From positions 1-64,000 of the forward strand of contig JAOALB010000151.1 of NCBI GenBank assembly GCA_025331125.1: a DNA stretch of 64,000 nucleotides. Reading direction: 5' to 3'. Below are positions 38,601 to 50,449 of this stretch, piece after piece. Below the pieces are notes generated by a model that was given only the letters and a program-made list of their open reading frames with translations, made no database searches and was not told the DNA's origin. The stretch is from Mycogone perniciosa (taxonomy: Eukaryota; Ascomycota; Sordariomycetes; Hypocreales; Hypocreaceae). Within the stretch, counting starts at the first letter, position 1. Every line of letters starts with the position of its first letter. The translations under genes and the position numbers were made by a program.

Positions 38601-40917
38601 CTTTTTAATATATATTCCTGCAGTAAAGGATACCTTTATAAGTAATATAGAAAAGAAAAGTATCCCTTTAAAGGTAGGAATTATATAAAGTATTAAAATT
38701 AACTTAATAAATACTTTAGGTAAACTACTAGTATACCTAAAAAGACCTTTTAGTCTTTAAACATTAAAAGCTACCTTAAAATAGTTAATCTTTATAAATA
38801 AAACTAGCGCGTTAATAGGAACTTTAAGTAATGCTTTTAAAAGTAATTTACCCTTTTATAAAAAAAGAAAGCTAATAGAAAAATAGCTTTATATATTAAA
38901 GGTATATTACCTAATAAAAAAGGATAAACTGCTATAGCTAAAGGTAGACTAATATATAAAAGACTTGCTTACTTTTATATTAAAAGAGTAGATTTTAAAG
39001 GAAAAGCTAGTTAGTAATTCTTTAAATAGTAAAGCAGTAGCTAATATTTATAAAAGTATAAGACTTTAAAGGAAATAACCTATAAAAAAAGTTAATAAAT
39101 ATCTCTTAGTATATAAAACTAAAACGCGCACCTTAAACACTACTTTAAAGGATAATAAACTTAATATATACTTAACAATTACAAAACTTTTTAATTTAAT
39201 ATTATATTAACTGCTGCTTGATTAATAAAAGTTAATAAGCAGTAAATTAAAAAATATAGTAATAGTATTTACTATTTTTAATATAGTAATAAATTAAAAA
39301 GCTTCCCTTTAAAAAAGTATTATTTTTAATAAATAAATTATTTACTAAAAGGATTTAGTGAAACTGCTAAAAAATTAAAAAGAGTTTATAAAATACTTAT
39401 TTAAAGCTAAGTTTAAATAAACTATATATAATAAAATTAACTCTTTGCGCATAAAAGGAACCTAGTAAAAAATACTATATTTAAAGGCGAAAATAAAGCT
39501 ATTACCTATATATTAAGTTTTTATATATAAGTTTAACTAGAATAGAAATTTAAAATCTTATAAAGCTTAATTTATAGTTTAAAAGGACTTATAGGAATGC
39601 TTTATAATAAAAAGTATATATATAGCTATACTAGCAGTATATTCTTTTTATATATTTATTACTTTAATAGTAAAATTTAACTTTAAATTAAAGTAATATA
39701 ATATTAAAAACGCTTTTTTTAATACTTTAAAAAATAAAAATTTAAAATTAGTTATATATAAACTTCTTAAAGGTTTTAAGTTATTAAATATCTATTTAAA
39801 GCTCGCTAAAGCTTTATATAAGCTAAAAGACTTACTAAAAATATAATTTAATAAATTATCTTTAACTTTAAAGAAATAAAAGTTAATTTTAAGCTTTAAA
39901 AAGCCCTGCCTCTTTTATAATTAAACTTAAAAGATTTTTATTATATTTTATATAGATAATATTTTAATTATATATTATTATAATAATAAAGCTTTTTATA
40001 TTAAACTACTAAACGCTTTTAAAGTAAAGTATAAGCTTTATAGTAAAAGGGATATATAGTAGTTTTTAAGTATTAAAATTACTTAAAACTATAAAAAGTA
40101 TAAAATATACTTTTCCTATAAAATCTATTTTAAAAAAGGTTATAAAATAATTTAAGCTTAATAATAAAATATAGCTTTTTATAATTTTAATATTAATTAT
40201 AAAGTTTAAAAAAGCTATAATATAAACTATAAAAGTAACTATTAAAATATATTAAAATAAAGTAAAATTTATACTTTATATAGCTATTATAATAAAGTTA
40301 AATATAATATATAATACTTTAACTGTATTGCAGTTTTTAATTAACTTTAATAAAAAATACTTTAAAGTAGTTAATTAATTAATTTGCTATTTATATATAT
40401 AGCGCTTTTTAGCTTTTTAATATAAAAGGTAAAGTAAAATATAAGTTTTAACTGCCTTAAATAGTATTTCTTTTATTAATAATATAAATACTTAAAGATT
40501 ATTTTAAAAGTATTTTATTATACTCTTTTTAAGCTTTATTTTATAAAATACTATACGCTAAAATATAATTAATATATTTATAATTAAAGTAGAGTTATTT
40601 ACTTTTATTTAAATAGTAAAAAAGGCAATAAATTTATATTGCCTTTTTTAAAAGATAAAATTTAACTTTAATATTAATTAAAATATTAACTATAATAATT
40701 AATTAATTATATATTTTATAATTAAAGAAAGTATATAAATTAATACTCGCCTATATTATATTAATATATAAAATATATAACTTTAATAAAAATATTAAAA
40801 AAGATTATTTTTAGTCTTTTATCTTTTTATTAACTTTATACTTATTAATAGGTTTATTAAAGCCTTTCTTTAATAGCGCTTTAAGTATTTTAAAATATTA
40901 TTAAATTTAATAAATAT
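35660..40917 (+). pseudogene. copia-C gag-pol remnant
   Basis: A copia-type polyprotein decayed by RIP. RT is the clearest part: YNIKNAFFNT, LAKALYKLKD, PCLFYN and the active site YIDN at 39,949-39,960, spanning about 39,680-40,150. RNase H ends at about 40,840-40,917 with NRFIKAF followed by RFKYFKILLNLINI, a decayed form of the copia signature 'TKAL...F...LGL'. Gag, protease and integrase should occupy 35,700-39,400 by position, but I could not confirm their active-site residues. Confidence 0.7.
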
Positions 40918-42324
40918 ATAATTACTAGAATAAAATATATAAAAGTATAGGAAACTATTTAATTTTAGCTTAAAGGCTATTTACTATAAAAGGCGCACCT
41001 TATTACTGCAATAACTAATTACTTAAAGCTTTCTACCCTTTACGCACCTATATACAAAAAGCATTATTATTACAGCTACTTAAAGCAGCTGCCTCTTTAA
41101 TATAAACTAAATCCTCCTCCTTTAATAAATTAAATTAAAAGTATAATACCTTTTTATATTAAATTACTATTTAATTGCATTAATATATAAGCATATAAAG
41201 AAAAAATAGTATTTTTACCTAGTTATTATCTTTACTTATAGCTTAAAAAAGCTAATACATAATTAATATAAATATTAAATAACTATAAAGTATATAATTA
41301 ATTAAAATAATATAGTAAAAGTAAAGAAAAAATATATTAAAGAGTATATTAATAGTTACTATTAAAATAAATAGTATATTACTAAAAGTAAGCGATAGTA
41401 ATATATTAAAAGAAATCTCCTTTACTAGTAACTATTAACTTTAAATAACTTTTATAAAAAAGGGATAATAATATAGCAATAAAGGCAGCTATAAGAGTAG
41501 AGGTAAAAGCAGGGACTGCTATAAAAGTAGCTGCAGTAAAAGCAGTAATTAAAGCAGCAGCAGCAATAATAAAGGCAAAGGCTAAAGTAGGAGTAAAAGT
41601 AGTAATAGGAGCTGTAGGAGTAAAAGGAGGAGCCGATAAAGACGCCGCGGCGCGCAGTTTAGTAAGGGCTTCCTCGCGATTCCTAGTAAGCTTTAACTCG
41701 AGACGAGAGAGAGGCCGAGTAACTAGACTAGCTAGTATAGCAATAGAAACCGGATTAGCTGGAGCAGGAGCCAGCGTAAAAGCAGTAGCCGGCGTAAAAG
41801 CAGTAAAAGGTATAGCCGCCTAAAGATAACCAACACTATAATAAGCCACCTTTAAAGGGCGACCGCAACTATATTTAATTAAAAAGGTATTTTTATTTTG
41901 CGATTTTATTATTAATTAATAAAAGCGCATTATAAAAGGAATATATAAAAAGTATAATATTTATTAAAGCTATATTAATACTGCTAATACTACTATTATT
42001 AATAATAATAATAATATTAATAATTAAAAAAAAAAGTAAAAAATAAAGTTAAAGTATTGCTAATATATTTATTTTAGCTGTTTAAAATTAATTTACCTAT
42101 TTAAAGAGCTTTATTATTTAACTTCCTATTATTATAGATTAATAATAGCTATAGTGTTTATATCCCTTTTACTTTAATAATAAAATATTGATATATATTT
42201 ATAATAAAAGAGCTTTTAATTAAGTAAAAGAGGCTTTAAAAGCGCAGCTAAACAGTTATAATACTATAAATAAACTAAAATAGCAGTCAATAAAGTATTA
42301 GGAATAGCCTTATTAACTGGGGGG
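40918..42324. other. copia-C post-pol region with a GC-rich patch
   Basis: About 1.4 kb lies between the end of pol and the 3' LTR, longer than copia elements usually have. Most is AT-rich and shows nothing, but 41,460-41,870 is clearly richer in G+C, with CGCCGCGGCGCGCAG at its core. In this patch one frame is open for about 110 codons on each strand. The plus-strand frame is rich in Ala/Val/Lys with an Arg-rich part and ends at a TAA near 41,822; the minus-strand frame is rich in Ala/Thr/Pro. No family is recognised. It may be an accessory or antisense gene, or captured host sequence. Confidence 0.5.
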
Positions 42325-42598
42325 TGTATTAGGTTAAATAGGTTAAAGACCTATTACTTATTAGCCTTTATAAGCGTTAAAGAGCTTTTATCTGCTTATA
42401 TAGCAAATACCAGCTAATATATATATCGCGTAAGCGATATATTAGACTATATAGGCGCTTATAATGCATACATTCTATATTTTCTTTTATATTAGCTATA
42501 TATATATAGCGAGGCTATTATAGTATATTTATTACTAGAATCAAGCTTTATTCCTATTTCTCTCTATACTCTATATAGCTATACTATGCTCCGCGACA
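42325..42598 (+). repeat. copia-C 3' LTR
   Basis: 274 bp, from TGTATTAGG to CTCCGCGACA; it follows the G-tract at 42,319-42,324. The two LTRs differ mainly by transitions, as RIP would cause. Confidence 0.88.
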
Positions 42599-42603
42599 GC
42601 TTT

Positions 42604-45600
42604 TAAGCTTTTTTTTATTTAAATTATAGATTTTATAAAAAGTAATACTTATACTGTCTTTAAGTTTAATTATATAATTTTATTAACTCTATTTTAATAG
42701 CTTTATATTAAGTGTTTCTTTAAATAGTTTATTATATTTCTGGTATTCTTTAAGGATATTCTATAGTTGTTTTAGTAATATTACTGTTTTAAGGCTTTTT
42801 ATTTTAAGTATTTTATTAATATTATTAAATGTTTTCTGTAAAAAGGTAATTATTCTTTAGATTTATTTATTTTTTCCTTTACTTTATTTAAATTTTACTT
42901 TTAAATAGATTATTTCTATAATTAAATTAAAAGTAACTTTTTTAGTTCCTTTTTTTAGTATACCTAAAGGTTCTATATAGGATTTCTGCCTTACAGTTAA
43001 AGCCTTTTTAATAGTTTTAATTGCTAGGGAAGCTTTATTATTACGCTAATAAAGCTAGCCTTTCTTTTAATTAATACTAAAGTTATTGAATTTTAATTAA
43101 AAATAAATAAATATAATATTATATTTATTAATATTTATTATATTATAAAGAACTACTCTTTTATATTTAGTGATTTTCAGCTTAAAATAATTAATCTTTC
43201 GCTTAACCTATTTTTTATTATATATAGAGGCTCCTCTTTCTACCTAATAAAGTTAATATAGTCTAGTTTTCTCTTTTTAAAGTAATTATAGGCGATTTAT
43301 AATTATAAGTGTAATAAAATTGCTTATTACTTTATTATTTATTAATATATATAGCTAATATCCCTTAACTATTATCTTTAATTCAAAATATAGTAAATCT
43401 TTATTATTACTTTTATTATTTAATATTTCAAGAGATATAATTTATTAATTATTACTTTATAGCCCTTTTATAGGTAATATTAATTATTTTTTAATTTTTC
43501 TCTTTTTATATAGATTTTGCAGTTAATTAAAGTTCCTTAAAGTAAATACTACTTTCTTTTATTATAGGCAGTTCTTTTATAGGTAATAAAGTTAAACTGG
43601 TTTTAATGCAGCTCCCTTATAATTTAATTAACCTCTTTATCTCTTAAAGTAGGTTTATACTTTATATACTTTTATATTCGCTACTTTTGAAGTTTTTCCT
43701 ATAATTAAATAGTGTATTTATCCTTTTAGCAGTATATATAATTTAATAATAAATATAAGGTATTATTAGCCTATTATATATACTAATCCTTTAATTTATT
43801 TTATTTATATATAATATACCTTAAACTATTATACTTTAAGTAATATTATTAATTACACTTAAACCTTTTATTATAATAAAAATACTATTTTATTAATTTC
43901 TTTTAGCAGTAAATATAGTATCCTTTAAACTTATATCCTTTAAGTCTTTATAGCTAATAATATTCCTTTAAAGTTTTAGTATTTAGTTTAATAATAATAA
44001 TTTTAAAGTTTTAATACTATATAGTTATAACCTATTCTTTAAAAATATTATAATCCTATACCTATTTTATAAAGTAAAATAAAATTCTAATCGGAAATGC
44101 ATTATACTTTACTTTTTTTTATAAGTATACTATATACCTATATATAATGCAAGTAATTTAAGACATAATATAATGCTTTTTATAAGTGGGGTTATTTATA
44201 GTATAATCTCTTAATATATAGAAATATATAGGTTTTTTATATATAGTTAAAGTAATTAAACTAGCTTTAATAGCTATTTTATTATTACTTTTATTTTATA
44301 TATAAAGCTATTTATATAGGTATAGGTTTATTTTATTTTACTATATACCTATAGTAACTCTTTTAATTAAATTTAAATAGTATTTATTTAATTTACTTTT
44401 AAAGTTACTGTTTATAGGTAATATATGTTCTAGTTTTAAAGGTATAGTATTATATAATAATAATTTATATTATAAAGGGTTATTTTTATCTTTATTATTA
44501 AAGTTACTGCTATTAATTTATATTTTATTGCCTGCAGTAATTTAATTAAAATATTAATAGTTAATTACAGTAACTATTTATTTATTTAAGATACTATTAT
44601 TTTTATTTAACTCTATATAGCTAAAGTCTAGGTTTTATTCTATTAAACTATTTAAGTATAGTAAATATTTATTTACTTTATTTTCTTTAAATATACCTTT
44701 AAGAATTAAAGATTTAAGTCTTAACTAATATCCCTTTTAGTTTATTATAGATATCTTTTTAGGTTATTTTAAGTATTATTTACTTTTATTTTTATTAGAT
44801 TTATAAATAAGGCAGCTATTATTATAGTATATAGTCTAGTTAAATAATATATAATTAATAGTTTTCGAAATTATATTAACTTTTTATTTAAGTTTTAGTA
44901 TAGGCTTTTAAGGTTTATTAGTTTTTAGTTTTTATAAAGCTTTATAGTCTTTTAAGATATATCCTAGTTTATTATAGTTATAATAAATAACCTTTACTTT
45001 TCCCCTTTAAATAGCATTTAAATCTATTTAACTAAATCTTTTATTATTAAAGCTAGCAATATATTTTTATTGCTTTTTACTTTAGTTTATATATCTTTAA
45101 TACTTATAAATCTATTTAGATTACTATTATCCTTTTTTTATATTTAAGTAGAGTTTATAAAGTAAATTATCTGCATTTATATATTTCTTAATAAACCTAA
45201 TAATACCTTTATTATAAGAGAACTTATAAGCTTTTTTTTTAACTTCTAGTTTAAATTTATTATAAAAACGTTTAATAAAAGTAGAATTTTCCTATTTAAC
45301 TTTAAAAATATAGTTTTTAAAATATATAGTATAGTTAAAGTATTTTCCTTTTTAAATTAAATTTATAAGTTTATTTTCTATAATATATCTTTTATTAATA
45401 TTATTAAAAATATTTTTTAATTCTTCCTTAAACTAGTTATAGCTAGCGAATATAAACTGTATTTATTTATTAGCTTTACTTCTATTATTAAAGAAATCCC
45501 TTTAAATAGGTTTAAACCACTTTAAGGCATTGCCTTTAAGTTATCTAGCAGCTAAAAGGACTTTACTAATCTTTATATTAAAACTAGTTAAAAAGTAGGT

Positions 45601-46083
45601 AAAATAATTATATAGTTAAGTAAAAAACAGTTAAAGTATTATAGTATTTTTATTAAAGTATTTAAAGGGCTATATTTTAAGTGACTCTTTTAAGTCTTTT
45701 AAATATTAATTCCTTTTAAGGTTTAATATAAGGTTTAAAGTAAGTAAGGCCTAATTTTGCAAGTTTATAATAGTCGCTTACTATTAGTAAATTATTTATT
45801 AAAGTCTAGCGTTTTCAGCAATTAAATATTAATAGTATTATTTTTATTTTATATAATTAGCTTTTATATATTCAAAGGCTTCCTTTATATAAATATAAAG
45901 TTATCCTATTTTATTAACTTTATCTTTATTTTTACTTCCGCTTATATTATTATCTCTATTATTATCCTATATTAGGTAAAGAGGCAGAATAAAGGGTAGA
46001 GTATTAGAAAAGGTTACTGCAGCAGATATATTTGCGGTATTATATAGGATTTTTAGTGGCCTTCTAAATAAAAGTTATTAATA
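42604..46083 (-). pseudogene. gypsy-A4 gag and upstream pol remnant
   Basis: Collinear with A3 20,910-24,408. Read on the minus strand it holds gag (capsid-like region about 45,690-45,100), the protease region and the amino end of RT, all broken by RIP-type stops. The 18 bases next to the 5' LTR (46,066-46,083) equal those in A3. Confidence 0.7.
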
Positions 46084-46485
46084 TATAATAATCCAGGTTA
46101 ATTCTTAACAGTTAAACCGAGGTTTGCAGGGTTTATATTAACAGAAAGGTTAAGGATAAATACTAAATAGGGTAATATAGTTACAATTCTATAAAATAGG
46201 CGGTTCTAGTAAATGCAATTATATTAACGACTATTTAAATAACTATACTATTAATTGTAATTTATCCAGTTTTATATATAAAAGAGATATATAATAAGTA
46301 TCTTTAGATTATATATAGATTATAGTTATATTAGATTACCTTGGCTTATGTTCTGTAATTTAACTAATCTGTAGTTTACAGTAATCTAAGTAATCCTCCC
46401 TAATTGGACGGTCGTTCCGTTGTTTTTCTGGGGTATATACTGCCCTGGACCCTTTATATAGCTATAAGAGGGTCAGGTTATAACA
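46084..46485 (-). repeat. gypsy-A4 5' LTR
   Basis: 402 bp, left end TATAATAATCC, right end GGTTATAACA; it pairs with 33,490-33,891. Confidence 0.88.
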
Positions 46486-46490
46486 ACTTT

Positions 46491-46974
46491 ATAAAAGCTT
46501 TATTTACCTCCTATTAAATATAAACTAAATGAGCCTTAGTCTCTTCTTTTTCCTACTTTATCTTTTACTTCTTTAAAATTATATATTGCACTATCCTATA
46601 AATTAAAAAAATCTATAAAAACTTAATAAAAAATAAACCTGCAGAAAGTATAAGACAGGAACTATTATATAAATAACCTTATTATATATATTTACTATAA
46701 TATTAATTATCTGCAATTATTTTATAAAAGAGATTATAACTATAGTAAAATAAATAAAGTATCACGAAATTACTAATAGCTTTAATTAACAAAAAAAGAG
46801 CTAGGCGCTATTCAGTTTTATAAAAACAAGATTTCGCTACGCAACCCAATATTCTATTAGCAGAAAACATAAAATATAAAATAAAGGCATTATACTTATA
46901 AACTGTAAAGGATAGCGGTATTTATAAAGGAACTAACAGGTTTTAAACATAAAATTAACAGGAAAGGGATATTA
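46491..46974 (+). other. gypsy-A2 3' untranslated region resumed after A4
   Basis: No gene. It follows the A4 target duplication and ends with a polypurine tract (AGGAAAGGGAT, 46,960-46,970) in front of a plus-strand LTR. It therefore fits as the 3' end of A2, although its sequence departs from the A1 equivalent. Confidence 0.55.
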
Positions 46975-47361
46975 TATTATAACATAACTATTATAAAAAT
47001 ATAATATAGTATATACTTAAAGGAACTTTAAGTAAATAAATTAATTAGCATTAAATTACTTAAATTACTATAAACTTTAAAGTAATCCCAGTAAATTAAT
47101 AAAAGGACTTACTATAAATTACTAGGAAAACAAATATAATCTAAAGTAATCTATAATTATTCCCTTTATATATATACAATTAGCTTATCATTTATTTAAT
47201 ATAGTTATTTAAACAGTTATTAATAAATTGCATTTACTAAAACCGCTTGTTTTATAAAATCGTGACTACGCTACCCTGCTCAGTATTTATCCTTAACCTC
47301 TCTGTTAACATAAACCTACAAGCCTCAGTTTATCCCTTGAGAATCAACCCGGATCGTCACA
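46975..47361 (+). repeat. gypsy-A2-type 3' LTR, variant of 387 bp
   Basis: It starts TATTATAACATAAC and ends CGGATCGTCACA. The last half matches other gypsy-A LTRs well; the first half is divergent and shorter. It may be a subfamily, or a different element from A2 itself. Confidence 0.75.
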
Positions 47362-47923
47362 TAGTAAATGCAATTATTAATAACTATTTAAGTAACTATA
47401 CTAAATAAATAATAAGCTAGTCTTATATATATAAAGGAAATATATTAAGGACTAATATCTGTAAGTTAAGGATTAATCCTTTAAAAGCGCAGTTTATTAT
47501 ATAAGAGTTAGGGACCGCGATCTGGTGATTGGTCCTGGTTACGTGTATATACACGTAACGCCTATATGCATAGGTTGTATATTCAGGTCGTGACAAATAG
47601 GCTAATAGGAATATAATTATTAAAGTATATACTAAATTATAGATAATTAAAGATATATATAAATAATCATAAACCCTAAATTATTAAAAATATAGCCATA
47701 TTCCTTAATAATTATTATAACTCTCTTTTATATATATATAACTAGCTTGTTATTTATTTAGTATAGTTACTTAAACAGTCGTTAATAAATTACATTTACT
47801 AGAACCGCCTATTCTACAGAATCGTGACTATATTACCCTACTTAGTATTCATCCCTAACCTCTCTATCAACATAAACCCACGAACCTCGGTTTGACTGTT
47901 GAGAACTAACCCGGATCGTTACA
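47362..47923. repeat. Fold-back of two gypsy-A LTR pieces around a small GC-rich core
   Basis: 47,363-47,441 is an inverted copy of LTR sequence found in plus orientation at 47,721-47,800; the two arms of about 80 bp match closely. The plus arm continues to a normal LTR end at 47,923 (CGGATCGTTACA). Between the arms, 47,505-47,590 is not AT-rich and contains a perfect 22 bp palindrome. This LTR end marks the edge of the retrotransposon block. Confidence 0.7.
47538..47559. repeat. Perfect 22 bp palindrome
   Basis: The sequence reads GTTACGTGTA followed by its exact reverse complement. A weaker inverted pair GGACC/GGTCC (about 47,511-47,534) and the near-palindrome CCTATATGCATAGG lie beside it. 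Function unknown. Confidence 0.9.
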
Positions 47924-47937
47924 AGAATAAGGATAAA

Positions 47938-47966
47938 AGGGGAAGGAAAGGAAAGGAAAGGGAAGG
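47938..47966. repeat. Purine microsatellite GGAAA/GGAAG
   Basis: A short run of GGAAA-type units at the edge of the island. Similar GGAA and GGTT runs occur at about 48,613-48,660, 48,747-48,762 and 48,852-48,870. Confidence 0.8.
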
Positions 47967-47999
47967 ATACGCTTTTAAATATATCAAATGCCTCCCCTA

Positions 48000-48640
48000 G
48001 AAAAGAAAACTAACCTGACCTCGCGTTATCCCCGCCACTACGCCATTAATGAACCCGAACAAGATAATGACTGACGGCCTCATCCAATAGCCGACTAGGT
48101 GGTTTGAAGCCGTATTGATCAATATGACGCTTAGTATAGCCAGCTTGCCATTGGGCTAGGTTATCTAAGCGTTTTCGATCATGAAAACTTCATGGCCGGC
48201 TTCGAGGAACGCGTTGTTCGAGTCGGCTAGGCTGAACGGAACGGCGTTGTTCAGAGCCGTGTTGTTCAGAGCCGCGTTGTTCGAAGCCGCGTTGGCCAAG
48301 TCGGCTAGGTCTAACCAAGCAGCGTTGTTCTGTCTGGCTTGGTGGAACCCGTTGAATGGGGCCGCGTTGAACGGGGCCGCGTTGTTCGAAGCGTTGGATC
48401 CGGCTTGAACGGCTGACGGGCTTGAATTCGATCGGGCTAGCTGGGCAGCGCGATTGAAGATGAAGAAATAGCTGATTTCGCGACGGGAAGGTCTGGCGGA
48501 ATAATCCACATGTTCGGCGCTGTAGATCTTGCTGATATAGCTGCCAGGCCCGCTATTGTTCGAGCTGATCGAGCAGATCGAATAGGCCCATCACAAAGTC
48601 GGTCGAATTGAAGGAAGGAAATAATGCCAACCGCGAAGGA
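48000..48640. repeat. GC-rich degenerate minisatellite region
   Basis: A 15 bp unit close to GTTGTTCAGAGCCGC is repeated in tandem at about 48,246-48,291 and again at about 48,362-48,395, with partial units before and after. The unit length is a multiple of three, so frames stay open on both strands (48,165-48,509 minus, 48,181-48,408 plus). These give repetitive Asn-Asn-Ala or Ala-Leu-Phe peptides. I treat the frames as by-products of the repeat, although a repetitive protein cannot be excluded. Confidence 0.65.
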
Positions 48641-49144
48641 AGCAAGGAAACGCGTTATTGATAGTCAACCAACGCGTTATCCGGCAGGTCTGATCAAGCC
48701 GGATTGAAGCTGGCTTAGTTGATGGTAGATAGGTCTGGTTGCAGCTTGGTTGGTTGGTTGGTTACGTTTGGCTGTATCTGGCAGCGGAAGCTGGTTACAC
48801 GATCGGAATCATGAAAATTCCTACCATATGATACACAAAGTGCAGATAAAGAGGAAAGGAAGGAAGGAAAAGGGCGATACACTATTTATGTGTATGAGAG
48901 GATCTTTGATAAAAATATTATGCAAAAATATAAGTTAATACTATATAGTAAGGGTATATCTATTATAAACGTAGACTTTTTATTTGATTTTAACCTTTGT
49001 ACTACAGCTTCCTTATATTCGCAATATCTACTCGGGTATCAAGGGTTAATATCCTGATACCCTGACCTTCATGATTCTTTTTACGTGTTCTACGTCCGTA
49101 TATACTTTGGGTAAGGCGCCCTTGGCATTATTGGCCACCTCCCG
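48641..49144. other. Intergenic, simple repeats only
   Basis: GGAA and GGTT runs and an AT-rich patch at about 48,905-49,000. No gene is seen; the 62-codon frame at 48,750 has no support. Confidence 0.5.
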
Positions 49145-49152
49145 TATAAATA
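49145..49152 (+). promoter_or_regulatory. Candidate TATA box of a decayed gene
   Basis: TATAAATA is followed by about 160 bp of pyrimidine-rich sequence (TCCTCC, CTTCTCTTC, TCTTTCTCC), typical of a fungal core promoter and 5' leader, and then an ATG at 49,316. Confidence 0.45.
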
Positions 49153-49315
49153 CACCGACCTCTATCCTCCTCCCCTTCGACTTATGCTCTTGACTTCTCT
49201 TCATCTCTTTTCCTCCCATTCAGCTCCGTTGGCCATCCCGTCTTCGCACCTTGTCTTTCTCCATTTCTGTTTGCGCCAATCTTTCGTTTCGCAGACTCGT
49301 CATTTCAGCTCAGAG

Positions 49316-49860
49316 ATGGCTACAAAGCCTCAGTCCTAGACCCTGGCCATCCAAGGTCAGCCATGGGTCGAGAAGCGCTTGACCTCTTAATGACATTTTT
49401 GGCTTACTCATGTCTGCGTACGCAGCTTCGCGTGCACGCCTTGCCGCGGAGGTCGAGTTGCCTGATAACATGGCATTACCAGGCGAACCGAGGCCAGCCA
49501 GGCAACCAGCCACATGAGCGTTTTCCATATGTGCACGGCGCGGCCTGGCCTAAGTTGACGAGGTTCTTGGCGAGTTTAGTGGCCAACGCTTCGATCTGCT
49601 AGCACGACAAATCCCGGTCCGACGAGGAGACGGCTGTGACGCCATTCTACACTGCCTCGTCTGGTCCTGTCCATGAAGACCTCCTTGGTGCCGGCCAGGT
49701 CTTTCACGTTGGTCTGCACCAGCTCCCCATCGGTGGCCATGGTCCACTATTATTAGCAGGATTACCATATTGCAAGCAAACCAAAGCAAGTCACTGTAAA
49801 CTGCTTACAGCAAGCACTTCACCTACAATGCAACAAGATTCGTCTTGAACTAATAATACA
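49316..49860 (+). pseudogene. Decayed gene relic behind a promoter-like leader
   Basis: The ATG at 49,316 opens a frame starting MATKPQS, followed directly by a TAG where CAG/TGG may have stood. The frame reads on to about 49,385, and a coherent stretch continues in another frame (LNDIFGLLMSAYAASRARLA, then further to a TGA near 49,513). This looks like a gene with stops and a frameshift. The opposite strand also offers a start in good context at about 49,741 (MATDGELVQTNVKDLAGTKE), so the direction is not settled. No family recognised. Confidence 0.3.
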
Positions 49861-49944
49861 CCGTTCATTTCGCGACACATGCCCCCTTTGCAAGCGCTAT
49901 CCGGCACTTCCATCACCTCGATAGGTGCTCAACAACAAGATGGC

Positions 49945-50200
49945 TCAAGACAACGCCATCAATGCCACCGGCAACACCTTATCCAAATATCCGCATATGC
50001 CGTGCGCCCCGTTCTCCCCCTCCTCTCGCATCTCCTTGGACCAGTCCAGCGGCAGCTTACACTTGAAGCAACACAAGAGCTCGCCAAACGTCAGCTTCTT
50101 CTGTAGCTCTACATCACTCGCCCACCGTTTTATTGCACCATTGCCAGTCTCTTCTGTACGCGGCTCCTTCGGCACACTCGTGAGCTCTAGCCCCTTATAG
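49945..50200 (-). pseudogene. Possible coding relic, minus strand
   Basis: A 76-codon minus-strand frame (49,945-50,175) has natural-looking composition, with a charged stretch and a Cys-x2-Cys (CFKC) in the middle. It lacks a supported start and ends at a TGA. It may be an exon of a lost gene. No family recognised. Confidence 0.25.
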
Positions 50201-50449
50201 TGTTGTCACATGACATATCGGACACCATTCTGCTACTTCCCCAAGCCACCGGAACAGTGTTCTGACCCGGGTGCCGTCTCTTTTGCCAAATCCCCCTGTG
50301 TCACACCAGGCCTCAGGTACTGTACTTGTCACAGACGCCGCATCCCGTCTGTGATCCATCTGACAGCTGCGCGAGTCGCTCGTTTAACTCCAACCAACGC
50401 ATAGGCATCAACAGCCCGCGGCTTGAGATTATTGGTTCAAGGGGCGGAA

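Larger units (their letters stand above)
35366..42603 (+). mobile_element. Complete copia-C retrotransposon with target duplication GCTTT
   Basis: A full copia element of 7,228 bp (35,371-42,598) with 274 bp LTRs at both ends and the 5 bp duplication GCTTT at 35,366-35,370 and 42,599-42,603. Removing it restores the gypsy-A sequence seen at the same place in A3 (GCTTTTAAGC). Behind the 5' LTR is GTTATAAGCCTAGG, sharing GTTATAAGCCT with copia-1, a likely primer-binding site. The tract CTGGGGGG precedes the 3' LTR. Pol ends at about 40,917, leaving an unusually long 1.4 kb before the LTR. Confidence 0.9.
33485..46490 (-). mobile_element. gypsy-A4 chromovirus, integrase-deleted, split by copia-C; target duplication ACTTC/ACTTT
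   Basis: LTRs of 402 bp at 33,490-33,891 and 46,084-46,485 bound a minus-strand gypsy-A copy. The flanks are ACTTC (33,485-33,489) and ACTTT (46,486-46,490), a duplication differing by one C-to-T change. Inside, near 34,465 the sequence jumps from the equivalent of about 18,056 in A3 to about 20,026, so about 1.97 kb holding the chromodomain, integrase and most of RNase H is missing. Copia-C (35,371-42,598) interrupts the RT region. A4 itself interrupts A2. Confidence 0.88.
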
